From positions 36,621 through 100,620 of the forward strand of contig WTXG01000136.1 of assembly GCA_022496185.1 (NCBI GenBank): 64,000 nt of DNA, in the 5' to 3' direction. Position 1 is the stretch's first letter; every line of letters begins with the position of its first letter. The position numbers and the translations under genes are program-made. The stretch comes from Multifurca ochricompacta. Lineage: Eukaryota; Basidiomycota; Agaricomycetes; Russulales; Russulaceae. Under the pieces are notes generated by a model that was not told where the DNA came from, did no database searches, and worked only from the letters and a program-made list of their open reading frames with translations. Below, piece after piece: positions 46,128 through 55,329 of the stretch.

Positions 46128-46289
46128 TGTTTGAAGCACAAAATCAAATTCTCACATGTCTGATATAGAGTTACAGTGAAGCCAATTGGCCATTCCATTT
46201 AGTTGTTGGGGTCGGGGATCCTGACAGACATGAACCTGAAAAGTGGTTTCAGTATACTCCGAGGAGCGACTTTCAACCCCGAGCCAGGG

Positions 46290-46629
46290 TGTTATGATTC
46301 GTGTCACATGACTCAATATATGGTTAGTAGCAGTTCTCTACTTATCTCGACTCTTGTTTCGATCTCTAGCAACGTTTTCAACAGATACAATGTCCACCTA
46401 CACGACTTTATACTATAGCACGTCACCAATCTCTTTTCTTATTTAAAGCCTCTACACTGTTCTTGTATTCCCTAGTCTTGAGCTCCTCTGTTTCTACAGA
46501 CCTTAGTACTTAGGAATACCACCTATTTTCTTGCTTCACCTAGCACGCTAAGCACAGTCTCTTCACCTGAACTCCGTCAATAGCCTTGACAAATGATCTC
46601 GCATACTGAACAGTCGGTCCACCGTAACA
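46290..46629 (+). repeat. Probable solo LTR (340 bp) related to the gypsy-type LTR
   Basis: Starts TGTTATGATTC and ends CCGTAACA, giving near-matching inverted ends (TGTTATG against TGTTACG). A TATTTAAAG site at about 46439 lies about 33 nt before TAGTCTTGAGCT (46473-46484). That 12-mer is also in the R region of the LTR at 1370-1624. No primer-binding site or coding sequence follows. It abuts the foldback element on one side and the duplicated gene mosaic on the other, without a target duplication. Confidence 0.5.
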
Positions 46630-47055
46630 CCTCCCTGCAGAGTGACCGATCGTGCGGTTGAACGTGTCCTCCTCTTCTTCCGTATCCTCCTCTCCTCCAG
46701 CGGATATTAGGGGCGGAGAGGCGGACATGCGCGGCTTCATGATGGGTTCGCCGAGCGCGACGGTATAGCGTTTCCGTGGGGTCGGACTGATACTCGCCGA
46801 GCGCGCTCATGGGGGTTGTTGTGATGCCACCAATGTGCTCCCTCCTATCCGAGGCAGGCCAGAGGGTGCGGTGGCTGAAGGCGACGGGGAAGCCGCAGGA
46901 AGGCCAGCGACAGAAACAGGACGAGAGCGAACGGCGGCACTGGCCAGTGACGCGGACGCCGAGTTGTTCGTCGTGGGCGGTGACTGTGGTGGTGAGAGGG
47001 CGCCTTGAGCGACAATAACCGAGCCCGGAGGAGAAGTATAGTCTCCTGTTGGATA
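46629..47055 (-). pseudogene. Inverted duplicate fragment of the coiled-coil protein gene
   Basis: A nearly identical, inverted copy of 40471-40897, including the stretch encoding MKPRMSASPP followed by SAGGEEDTEEEEDTF. It has a few substitutions and small indels and no start or stop of its own. It ends at TATCCAAC, where a short A-rich filler (about 47056-47070) leads directly into the SDR copy. Confidence 0.9.
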
Positions 47056-47112
47056 GACAAATGAAAAAAAAAAGGTTAAACTGGAGCTGAACTCTCATTC
47101 ACCGTACCTTAG

Positions 47113-48531
47113 TCAAAAGTCTGTCGACTTGGACACATCCTCCCAAGCCTCGAGCAGCTCAATGGTCTTCTTGGACGCCTGCAGCGCGCCTTCAAAGGTG
47201 TCCGTTCCCAGTGCGACCACAGGGGGGACGATCCGACCCTTGGTAACGCCCTCGCCGCGCACTAGGTCTACAATGATCTTCGCAGCTTTCTTCGGATCTC
47301 CAGGCTGCTTCCCATTGTATGCTGAATTGAAAACAACAAATGAATGACAAATGAATGATGATGATGGTGATGATGATGCGGAGGAGGAGGAGGAGGAGGA
47401 GGAGGGGGGGGGGGAATAATATTGGGAAGGAGGGGAAGGGTGAACATGACATACCGACAAACTGCTCCTCGACAGCCGCAGTTAACTCCTTGTAATCTTC
47501 GATTCGCGAGATGTATGGCGAACAATTGGACGCCGCCAGGAATTCTGTATGGAAAAATCCGAGCTCGAAAATGATGCTTCGCAAGCCGAGAGGTGTAATC
47601 TCATCGTCCAGTGTCTCAGAGAGGCCTAATCAAGTGGCAGTTCGTCAGTCTTGCGAGAAGGGAGGAGGAGAGGAGAGGAGAGGGGAGGGGAGGAGGAAAG
47701 TGATAGGGATTGATTGAATTTACATACCACGCAAGGCAAACTTCGTCGAGATATACAGTCCCGCGTCGGGGACCGACCTAAAGAAAAACCTAGGTCCAGC
47801 TTACTTGGTTCGAGTCAGAGATATAGGCCACGCTTACATTCAACCGCCGAGTGAACCAATCCAAACAACCGATCCCGACTTGCGCTGCCGCATATAGGGT
47901 AGGAAGGCTCGCGCGACATTGAGACCGCCAAAGACGTTCGTACTTGGGGATGACGATTAATAATCTTGACCATGGCCAGCATTGAAAGATAAGGTAGACT
48001 CACTTGAACTGGTCATATGTCTCCTGTGGCCTTAAACGGATGTAGCGTTAAGTACAAAGTATATGTAAGACCGAACAAAAATCGTGTCTTACGTATTCTC
48101 TTCAATCGCACCCACAAGGACGTATCCTGGTAAGGAACCAAGACGATTAGATATTTAGAACACAGACGGTCAGGACGGTCAGGATCTTAAAAGTACGCAC
48201 CTGCGTTGTTAACGAGAACATCCACCCGGCCATGAATTGCTACGGCTTGTTTGGCAATCTCATGCAATTTGTCGATGGGTGAAGTAACGTCGAGCTCGAG
48301 CACATTGGCGCCTTTCTCCCTGAGTTGGTCGAGCTGACCGATGGAGCGAGCGCGGGCTGTAGCGATGACCTTGTCGCCCCTCTGAAGAGCAGCGAGGGTG
48401 AGGTCACGGCCAACGCCAGAGCTGTTGGATGCAGTTTAAGAAATGTAACGTGACGTGCACACTGAACTAAGGAAGAGGGCGACATACGAAGTTCCAGCGA
48501 TAAGCCAGACGAGCGGTGTAGCAGAAGACAT
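47113..48531 (-). pseudogene. Duplicated SDR gene with a nonsense mutation
   Basis: An inverted, near-full-length copy of the SDR at 28756-30173, with the same start context, introns and stop. Most splice sites are kept. In the exon encoding IGSLGGW the Trp codon TGG has become TGA (complement of about 47839-47841). This truncates the protein before the YxxxK active-site motif. Other differences are amino-acid replacements such as ELLEAWED for ERLEGWED, and a shorter intronic microsatellite. Readthrough or an alternative splice cannot be excluded from sequence, but a pseudogene is the simplest reading. Confidence 0.85.
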
Positions 48532-48725
48532 TGGGTGATAATAATATGATAGACTTCTGGATTGATCACATTTTATAATCGAAAATCCGAGACCAAAACC
48601 AAAAGAAAAAGATGATCGCGCGAGGCGCGATCGTTACTTGTGTGTAGCAGTAGCAGTTAAGCGAATTAGATCTACGGCATCTCATGCCGTGCCTGCTCCT
48701 ACGTATCAGCTTCAACCACACACCA

Positions 48726-49589
48726 ATGCCATCACGTCTGAAATGTATTCAACTTAGAAGGCTTCCAAAGGCACCCACTCCTCTCAGATCAGTCAATGTA
48801 CGTTTGACTATCAGAATCTATATTTCCTTTCAAACTCACCCAACCCCACCACAAAACAAACAAATAAACAAATAAACATCGCATGCATAGTTCAGGCACA
48901 CTACACCCGGCTCCAGTGTCGTCCTTCTCACAAAGTTCAAACCCCAACCCACTCGAGATCTCTTTGACCCTAATTATCCAGGCGCCCGTCTCTCACTCAG
49001 CCGTCGTCAGTCTCTCGCCCCGCGCTGGTGAGCAAGCATTTCACCCTATATGCGTTTCCCAAGGGATTCCTCACCAAGCCGGATGTGCCCTATTCCATGC
49101 CTTACAAGCCACGACCGTACCCAGAGCGACCCCGACGGCCGGAGCAGCGCAGCGTCGACATGTCTCTACAAGTTATAGCGTTCAACTCGCGTGTGATGCT
49201 CAAGCCTATTGTGCGCACGAAGATCAAGCGACGACTTAAAGAGGCTGTCAGACTCATTGTCACGCGTGGGGCAGCAGTCGAGGAGTCACGCGGGGGGCTC
49301 AACATTGTGTTCCGTATGGAGGACATCGGCGCAGACAAGTGGATCGTTCCTGGTGCGTACCCGTATAGTTTAAGGCTCGTGGAGGGTAGGATGGAGGGAG
49401 AGAACGATGTTTTTTTTTTGACTCAGATTTGTGCAGACTGGACTTATGTTGCTCTGCCCACAACGGAAATTATTCGTATGCCCTTCGCAGAACAAATTGT
49501 CTCATGCGGAAAGGGCTGGGTACCTTCATCGGCGCATCCCCGATGTTGAGGAGATTCTGAAACGTGAAGGTATTCCCAGTCGTTCTTGA
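48726..49589 (+). pseudogene. Duplicated RnpA-like gene with frameshifts
   Basis: An inverted copy of 27756-28542 with the same start (MPSRLKCIQLRRL) and C-terminal region. Compared with that gene it carries 73 extra nucleotides in exon 2. It lacks one G before GTGAGCAAGC, and in the last exon lacks one G (ATTGTCTC for ATTGGTCTC) and one T (GGGCTGGG for GGGCTTGGG). The last exon therefore does not keep the frame. The core stretch with VRTKIKRRLKEAVRLIV is unchanged. Confidence 0.8.
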
Positions 49590-49629
49590 AGAGGGGAGAG
49601 GGTGGACACATGCACGAGATGTAGGATTT

Positions 49630-49985
49630 TGGGGCAATGGAAAAATAAGTTATACACTATTATTGTTTGACAATGACCGCACAGATGGGTTTCTGGTTGT
49701 CGCACTTTCATGATGGACCAGAGCCTCCCCACGGCTTCCACGATGTGCTAGATCTCTGAAGTACATCCAAATCGCTTATCAGCGGTTCCTTCATCGACTT
49801 CATTTCAAGTATCTCATATCCCTGGACACGATTGGCAAGTACGGCGTGGAATGTAAGAAACAATCTCTCTTGTTTATCCTGCTCTCGAAAGGATTTACTT
49901 CGACGGCGCCCCCACGCTACGCTACACGGAACCCATTGTGAAGGCATTTGCCAACGCATTAAGATCCGTTTTCATGCATGTCGAG
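49630..49985 (+). pseudogene. Fragment of a fourth FAD-linked oxidase (longer copy)
   Basis: Matches the fragment at 27550-27690 (MGFWLSHFHDGPEPPHGF) but continues further. It goes on through GSFIDFISS and, after an intron-like gap, IYFDGAPTLRYTEPIVKAFA, which corresponds to the exon before the DPFE/ASDFLTHGGPSA block in the intact paralogues. It then breaks off into sequence that joins the isocitrate dehydrogenase copy. Confidence 0.75.
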
Positions 49986-50014
49986 AGCGTTCCTAACGGT
50001 ATAGGAAATCTGTG

Positions 50015-50930
50015 ACTTAACGAATCTTTACTTCTCATCCTATCCTCGTTTCACCACTTCCATCACCATCACCAACATTATCATCATCGTCTCATCATTC
50101 CCCATTGCAAACATACGGGTTTAGTTGCCTGCTCCTATAGCCCTCTCTTCCCGCAATGATGTCTTCATGCACATACACGATCATGGGTCTGCTCCCGCTA
50201 GCTAGGCCCCATCTCACTCCGTTTCGTAACGACGGTGCTCTCGAGAAATTTTACCAACAGTATGCCTTCTACCGTGAGTGTCTCTCCCTCCCCCCCTCTT
50301 TCCCCAACGTAAAGAGAAAAAGAAACTAAATTTTGACCATCGGTGCTATCTATCTCCATGGTCGCTTGACATCAATCACTTCACGAATACATCACATCTT
50401 CAAATGTTTCGGCACACACACACATGTACATGCCAATTCATATACATGCAGGAAAGAGAAGACCGATGAAGAAACCTATTGTCGAACTTGATGGCGATAA
50501 GGTGACACGCATTATATGGAAGAGGATCCAAGAAGAAGTACGTCGAGGATATCCTCTTTTCATTTATGCCGAGCTGATGATATGGTGTGCTGCCTTTTTT
50601 TTTCAATCATAACAGCTCATCTTGCCGTACCTGCAGCTTGACATCAAGTACTTTGACCTTGGTCTTGAACATCGAGACGCAGTAAGTCGTTTGGAACGGA
50701 ACCCATCAGCCGTAATCCCACGCGCTCTTCTACATTGCCACAAACTAATCCACATTCTTTTACATGCTCATAGACCGACGATCGAGTGACGATCGTCTCT
50801 GAAGAGGCGATCCTCAAGTACAACGTAGGCATCAAGTGTGCGACTATCGCGCCAGACGGGGCCTCTGTGAAAGAGTTCAAGTTGGAGCAGATGTGGCGCT
50901 CCCTCAATGGCACCGTACGCGCACCAGCTT
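50015..50930 (+). pseudogene. Inverted 5' fragment of the isocitrate dehydrogenase gene
   Basis: Corresponds to about 5795-6770 in inverted orientation: promoter, exon 1, intron 1, [17 protein letters not shown] and the exons up to QMWRSLNGT. The presequence frame is disrupted: the start region gives a different frame and [13 protein letters not shown] is read instead of the Ser/Arg-rich presequence. The sequence stops matching at about 50930. No 3' half of the gene is present. Confidence 0.88.
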
Positions 50931-50934
50931 TATT

Positions 50935-51465
50935 TTTTATTTTTTTTCCAATCTAGAAATTTTGAAATCTGAATCAATCGCGCCGAGCAACGGAATAGAG
51001 CGAGCTTCCACGCGACCTGTGCAAGTTAGAGAATCCGAAATCGACCCCTAATTTGAGAAGGTTTTGAGGTCTCGGAGTCCGCACGAGTCATTAGCATCCT
51101 TTGCAAATGCAAACGGCTAAGTGTTCAGGAAGGAGAACCGATGAGAGAATAAGTTTATAGGTGGCAGAAGTGTGGCATTCCCTGCTAGCTGATACGCTTA
51201 CGGCCCGGCCTCGGCTACTGAGTGGGACAAGTGATGATGTTGAACGCGAATCCTTACCACTCGTAAGAAGAAAAAGAATCCATCTCAAGCTGGCAGGGTC
51301 CCACTAGTAGGGGTAGCTCCACCCACCATAGCATTTGGACTAATTCCTAAGGTCTAAGCAATAGTTTTGCGCCAGAGCACAGGACGTTCATGTCAAATTT
51401 TCTCATAGCGCATCATAGGAGACTGCAAACACATAACCACATAAAAGAGGTGTAAAGGGGTTGGT
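50935..51465. other. Spacer between the duplicated mosaic and eL34
   Basis: No gene recognised. It marks the right edge of the duplicated block. Confidence 0.45.
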
Positions 51466-51469
51466 TCGG

Positions 51470-51957
51470 TTACGAGCGAGCACCCGCTACGTTTTGCTGT
51501 GATTTGATCACACGCTTGACTACCTTCGCCTCCTCAATCAAAAACGCACGAACGATACTGGATATGATGAAAAAGTGCTCTGAACAGATGAACAGAGCTA
51601 AGACGGCCTTTTAACGTACCGGGAACGTACACACACCCGCATCGTGAGCCGCCGTATGCCCGACTGACGTGCTTCTGCGTCTTGGATACATTTGCGTACT
51701 CGCGCGGGCGAAGGGCAACAACCTATGATCGCGGAATAAATTAAAAAAAACATGAACGACCATTGCATGTGAAGGACACCAAAGAAAGGGAGGCGCACCC
51801 CACTGAGCTTAGAGCCGCAGTCGCCGCATTTGGGTGCGGTGGGGAGCTTTTTGATGTGGTGGTAACGGAGGACGCCGCCGGGGGTCTTTACGATGCGCCG
51901 CCTTGAAGATGAGGTGTTATATGGTTGGCGCTTGCGAAGGGTGACACGTTGGGCCAT
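51470..51957 (-). CDS. RPL34: 60S ribosomal protein eL34
   Basis: Component of the large cytosolic ribosomal subunit. Exon 1 from the ATG at 51957 reads MAQRVTLRKRQPYNTSSSRR then KTPGGVLRYHHIKKL and CGDCGSKLSGV, with the first Cys pair of the family zinc ribbon. Exon 2 gives LRPREYANVSKTQKHVSRAY and GGSRCG. Exon 3 gives IVRAFLIEEAKVVKRVIKSQ and stops at 51470. The length is typical. The join between exons 2 and 3 is uncertain: the in-frame choice (donor GTGTGT after TGCGG) removes the second Cys of the expected C-x2-C pair, and other choices add residues. Confidence 0.92.
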
Positions 51958-51959
51958 TT

Positions 51960-52970
51960 ATTTCTGTGTGTTAAAATCTAGATAACGATGAGATGGGCGA
52001 GCTCAAGAGTGTGAAGAAAGAGAAGGTGGAAAAGGGGAGGGGGGAGGGTTATGGTTGTCTTGTTTTCATCCCCTTGGCATCCGAAATCCAAGATTCACAT
52101 CCTTTCATATCCCTCCAACGCGCGTAAACTCGTCCAAATCCAAGCCACAGCCACTGCGATACAGACAGCCCACCTGCGCGACCGACACCCTCCTCCTGTG
52201 GGAAACGAATGAATTGAGTATGGTCACATACCTTACAATTAAGAATAAAACTAGTGATAATTACAACGCACGTCAACACAGAAATCATAAATAAAAAGCA
52301 TTTATTCTTACCTTGCTCGCTCCTGCGGCGCCGACGATGCTTCAAACGTTGACCACCCGAATGTTGGTATGGTATCTGGCAATAGTCGTGGCTTGGAACT
52401 ATACAGTTTATCGGGAGAATCCGAGATTACATAACTGGTGACCCATGGCCAGTTGGCCTATCTCTAAGCCCTTCCCTTTCGATGTGTAGTATATACTCTA
52501 CTTTCCACAAGAAAAAGATGTCATTTCTTTCGTGAAGATACTCCCGATAGAGTTGAGCGATTTAATGTGGCGATCGTTACAACAGCCACAGCCCTACGCT
52601 GATAAGGAATGGGTCTGATTCTGATTGGAACTTGGATTAGACCAAGGCGATTACCCCTCCTCTGGGCTGGTATATACATGACACTTGCTTGAGCAGGCAC
52701 GGCTTGGCTTAAATGCTAGGACACCTCAGAATTCCTCTTCCCTTTCCCCTTTTCCCACACTTATATGACCATTTAAATCACTGTCCTTGTTCAACTTAAA
52801 GAGTCGCCAGTCGCCATCCCCGGCCTGAGAACTGTCCTTGATAAGCACTTTGCGACCGGCCGGAACTGTACTCCTACGCTGTTTCTTATACAATACAATA
52901 CGAGCAATACAATTCCAGATAACAACGTCCTAACTGTGCACCTCTCCCAGTACCCTGCGTTTTACTGGCC
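51960..52970. other. Intergenic region between eL34 and the CBM-like gene
   Basis: Divergent promoter space of about 1 kb. A minus-strand frame near 52345 starts MKHRRRRRSEQ and has a GTAAGA donor right after it. This could be an upstream exon of eL34 or an unrelated small gene, but the evidence is too weak for a call. Confidence 0.4.
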
Positions 52971-52973
52971 GAC

Positions 52974-53685
52974 ATGCTCAATAAGTGGCAACCAGAAACA
53001 CTTTACAAACTTGGTCACACAGTCCAGTTCGAAGGTAACACCATCCTCATTCTTGCCTCCCTTATCGCGCTTCTTCCTTAAGTTTGACTATACCATTGCA
53101 GGGGAGAAATATCAAGTCCTCAAGAAACATGTATCCTCAGTAAGCATCAACAGTTGTCTACCCCTCCGCCGAATGCTTTGCTTGTTCAAAGGAAGATTTA
53201 ACCGCGTCGGGCAGAGCGATAAGACACCACTAAACTGTCCCGAGCTCTACGGCATCCCAGATAAATTCGCTCTTAGCGGCGCAGCATGGTACGAGAGCAA
53301 CGGGTTGATGGGATCCGATTGGGACATCAAGCGTCGTGGCTTAGGCCCCGGCGGCTATTCCCAGCATCAGAGCGACACGCCGACTCTCATACCGGAGCCG
53401 GAGTCGGGGGTTAACGCGAACGCGTCCCCTTCTTCCGTATTCTCCTGGGCCGCCGCAAAAAAGACAGTGGTTTCGAACATCAAACATCTCCTTCCGGGAA
53501 TTCGAGAAGGGGAAACGGCCGCTCGGCTTGGGCGGGATGACGGTTCTGCTAGACCTCTCCTTGTTGGTGCGCCGGGAAATGTAGTTCCTGCTTCGTCTCC
53601 GGGGAGCGTGCGAGAACCGGCTGAGTCCCTCTATGGGGGCGAAGGGTCAAGTATTTTGTTGAACGTTAGCCAAAGAGGCCATTGA
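52974..53685 (+). CDS. Small protein with an N-terminal CBM5/12-like module
   Basis: The ATG at 52974 gives MLNKWQPETLYKLGHTVQFE. An intron at 53035-53101 joins GEKYQVLKKHVSS, and a second intron from 53140 joins SDKTPLNCPELYGIPDK. Together these follow the W ... Y..GD.V.YEG..Y......H.S....P..TP.LWG pattern of carbohydrate-binding modules 5/12, which bind chitin in secreted enzymes. Here there is no signal peptide, and the module is followed by a disordered Ser/Pro/Gly-rich tail without a catalytic domain. Similar intracellular-looking proteins occur in basidiomycetes. Function unknown. The exact second acceptor (53208 region) is inferred from frame. Confidence 0.6.
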
Positions 53686-53689
53686 TCTA

Positions 53690-54015
53690 CTTTGCCCTCC
53701 ACCGAGGGGCCAAGAGAGGCAATCGAAGACGAACATATAGGCTGATATGGAATGGGGGGAGGGGACAAGCGTGCTGACTTGGGCTGTGCAGTATGTATAA
53801 TTACCGCGGTACGATAGGGGTTACAATTTCTTCGACCACATACCCATGCAGACAGATACGGGTGGTTCAATGTCGCCACCGTCTATATCAGGTAATGTTT
53901 TCGTGGACGTGAGCATGGCCGAAAACATGCATCAGGGTCCCTAATCATGCTGTTCTGCTGCGGATAGCGGAAAAAGTATGAATATTCGAAGACGTCAACG
54001 CCGATACCGTATGAG
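53690..54015. other. Spacer between convergent genes
   Basis: About 330 bp between the convergent stops of the CBM-like gene and Gpi11. No gene seen. Confidence 0.5.
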
Positions 54016-54019
54016 CCTC

Positions 54020-55325
54020 TTAATCCTCCTTCGTGAATAATTTCTTTTTCTGTTCGCGCTCCTTGCGCTTTTTTTTCTTTGTGTCGCCCTTTGCTAAGCT
54101 ACCCGGGGTCCCTGAGGAATCCAGCCTATCCGCTTCGGCAAAGAAAAAGAGCAAGTTCGCGCCAAGGGCGAGTAAGGCCCCAGTGATGTAACCCAGTGAC
54201 GCGCCGGCTGCTGGCGTGAGGGGATAAGCCTGCAAACCGACCGAGTAAGCTTTCCTGCTTGGTACCTTAAAGCACGTATGACAGTCACCTGCCACGGGCG
54301 ATCCCAGTCGAGCCCGATTGGGATCACACCACACCATGCTCCGAGAAACGCTCCATAAGTCGGATACAACAAAGCGCGCTCGGGGGGATTCCTCGTACTG
54401 CAAAAGAACTTGGAATTGGCAACTACCGAGTGACGAGGGCAAGGGGGGAGAGGGGGGGGGGGTGAAAGGGACGCCACTTACTTGCGCTCTGCGAATATTC
54501 TTACCCAGAGGTCGTTTTGCACGATTGCATTGCTGGCAGATGCGGAGAGGAATGGGAGACCAAGACGAGGTGGGCCGAGCACGTATGCAGGGGGGAAAGT
54601 AGTGTAGAGTGCCAGGAGCAGAGCCAATAGTGCAGTGTGCTGCACATACCTGAGAACATGCATGCGTGTGTGAGTGTGTGTGAGTGGGGCGTACGGAAGT
54701 TTTGGAAGTCAGAGAGCTGACGAGCGAGGTGAGGGAAGCTATGACGCACTGTATGAATGGCGCTCCGAATAGAATGATCACTCCGTGCAACGCCAGAGCG
54801 GTGTACACCGTGAAAATAGACGCGTTCCAAATGTCCTGCAATGGATGGGTGATAATAAAAAAGAAAGAAAGAAAGCGAAAGGGGGGAGCAACGCACGCGT
54901 TGTTTATGTGGGTCGCCTTCAAGGCGTTCCTGGACGCTGCGCGAACCCAGAGTTCCATTGTGTGCCCACTGGCGTAGCGAGCCGGCCCACCAAGGCACGA
55001 GTAAGATCGCACCGAGACATGCCCACGTGAGTGTCAGCACCGGTCGGGTGGTGATGGGTGCGAGGAACGGATGTTGAGGTTTGTCAAGCCCACGGGTAGG
55101 TGGTGAAATTGGAAGGTTCGGAATGGGTGTCTGTGGAAGTAAGACGAAGGCGGCAGATAAGAGTATGAGATGGATGAGAATGAGCGGTGGGTATTGTTTG
55201 GGGATCGCGTTCGGAAGTGACAAGAGTTCTAGTTCTGTAGAGTCATCGGAGAAGCTAGGCGGGTGTAGTTTTCGGGGTCGGTTTCCAGAGGCAATGTTTT
55301 TAAGGGCCTTAAAAATGGTGGCCAT
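54020..55325 (-). CDS. GPI11: GPI-anchor biosynthesis protein PIG-F/Gpi11
   Basis: ER membrane protein that partners the ethanolamine-phosphate transferases in GPI-anchor assembly. From the ATG at 55325 the N-terminal exon contains two hydrophobic segments (LILIHLILLSAAFVLLP and TLTWACLGAILLVPWW). Further exons give IFTVYTALALHGVIILFGAP, HTALLALLLALYTTFPPAYV, and ERALLYPTYGAFLGAWCGVI followed by PIGLDWDRPWQ. That last block, continued by YPLTPAAGASLGYITGALLA, is the strongest family signature. A basic C-terminal tail (KKKKRKEREQKKK) ends at 54020. Four or five short introns. Confidence 0.9.
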
Positions 55326-55329
55326 TTAA

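Larger units (their letters stand above)
44678..46289. mobile_element. Foldback element with arms of about 300 bp, split by an hAT insertion
   Basis: The left arm (44678-44984) and the right arm (44999-45140 continued at 46128-46289) are inverted copies of each other with scattered differences. They are separated by a loop of about 14 bp. The outer ends read CCCTGACTTGGAG and, inward from the right, CCCTGGCTCGGGG. The innermost stem is a perfect 15-bp match (TGCTGGTATATTGAC). Without the inserted hAT copy the element is about 633 bp and would fold into one long hairpin. I found no convincing target duplication and no coding sequence. Superfamily unassigned. Confidence 0.8.
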
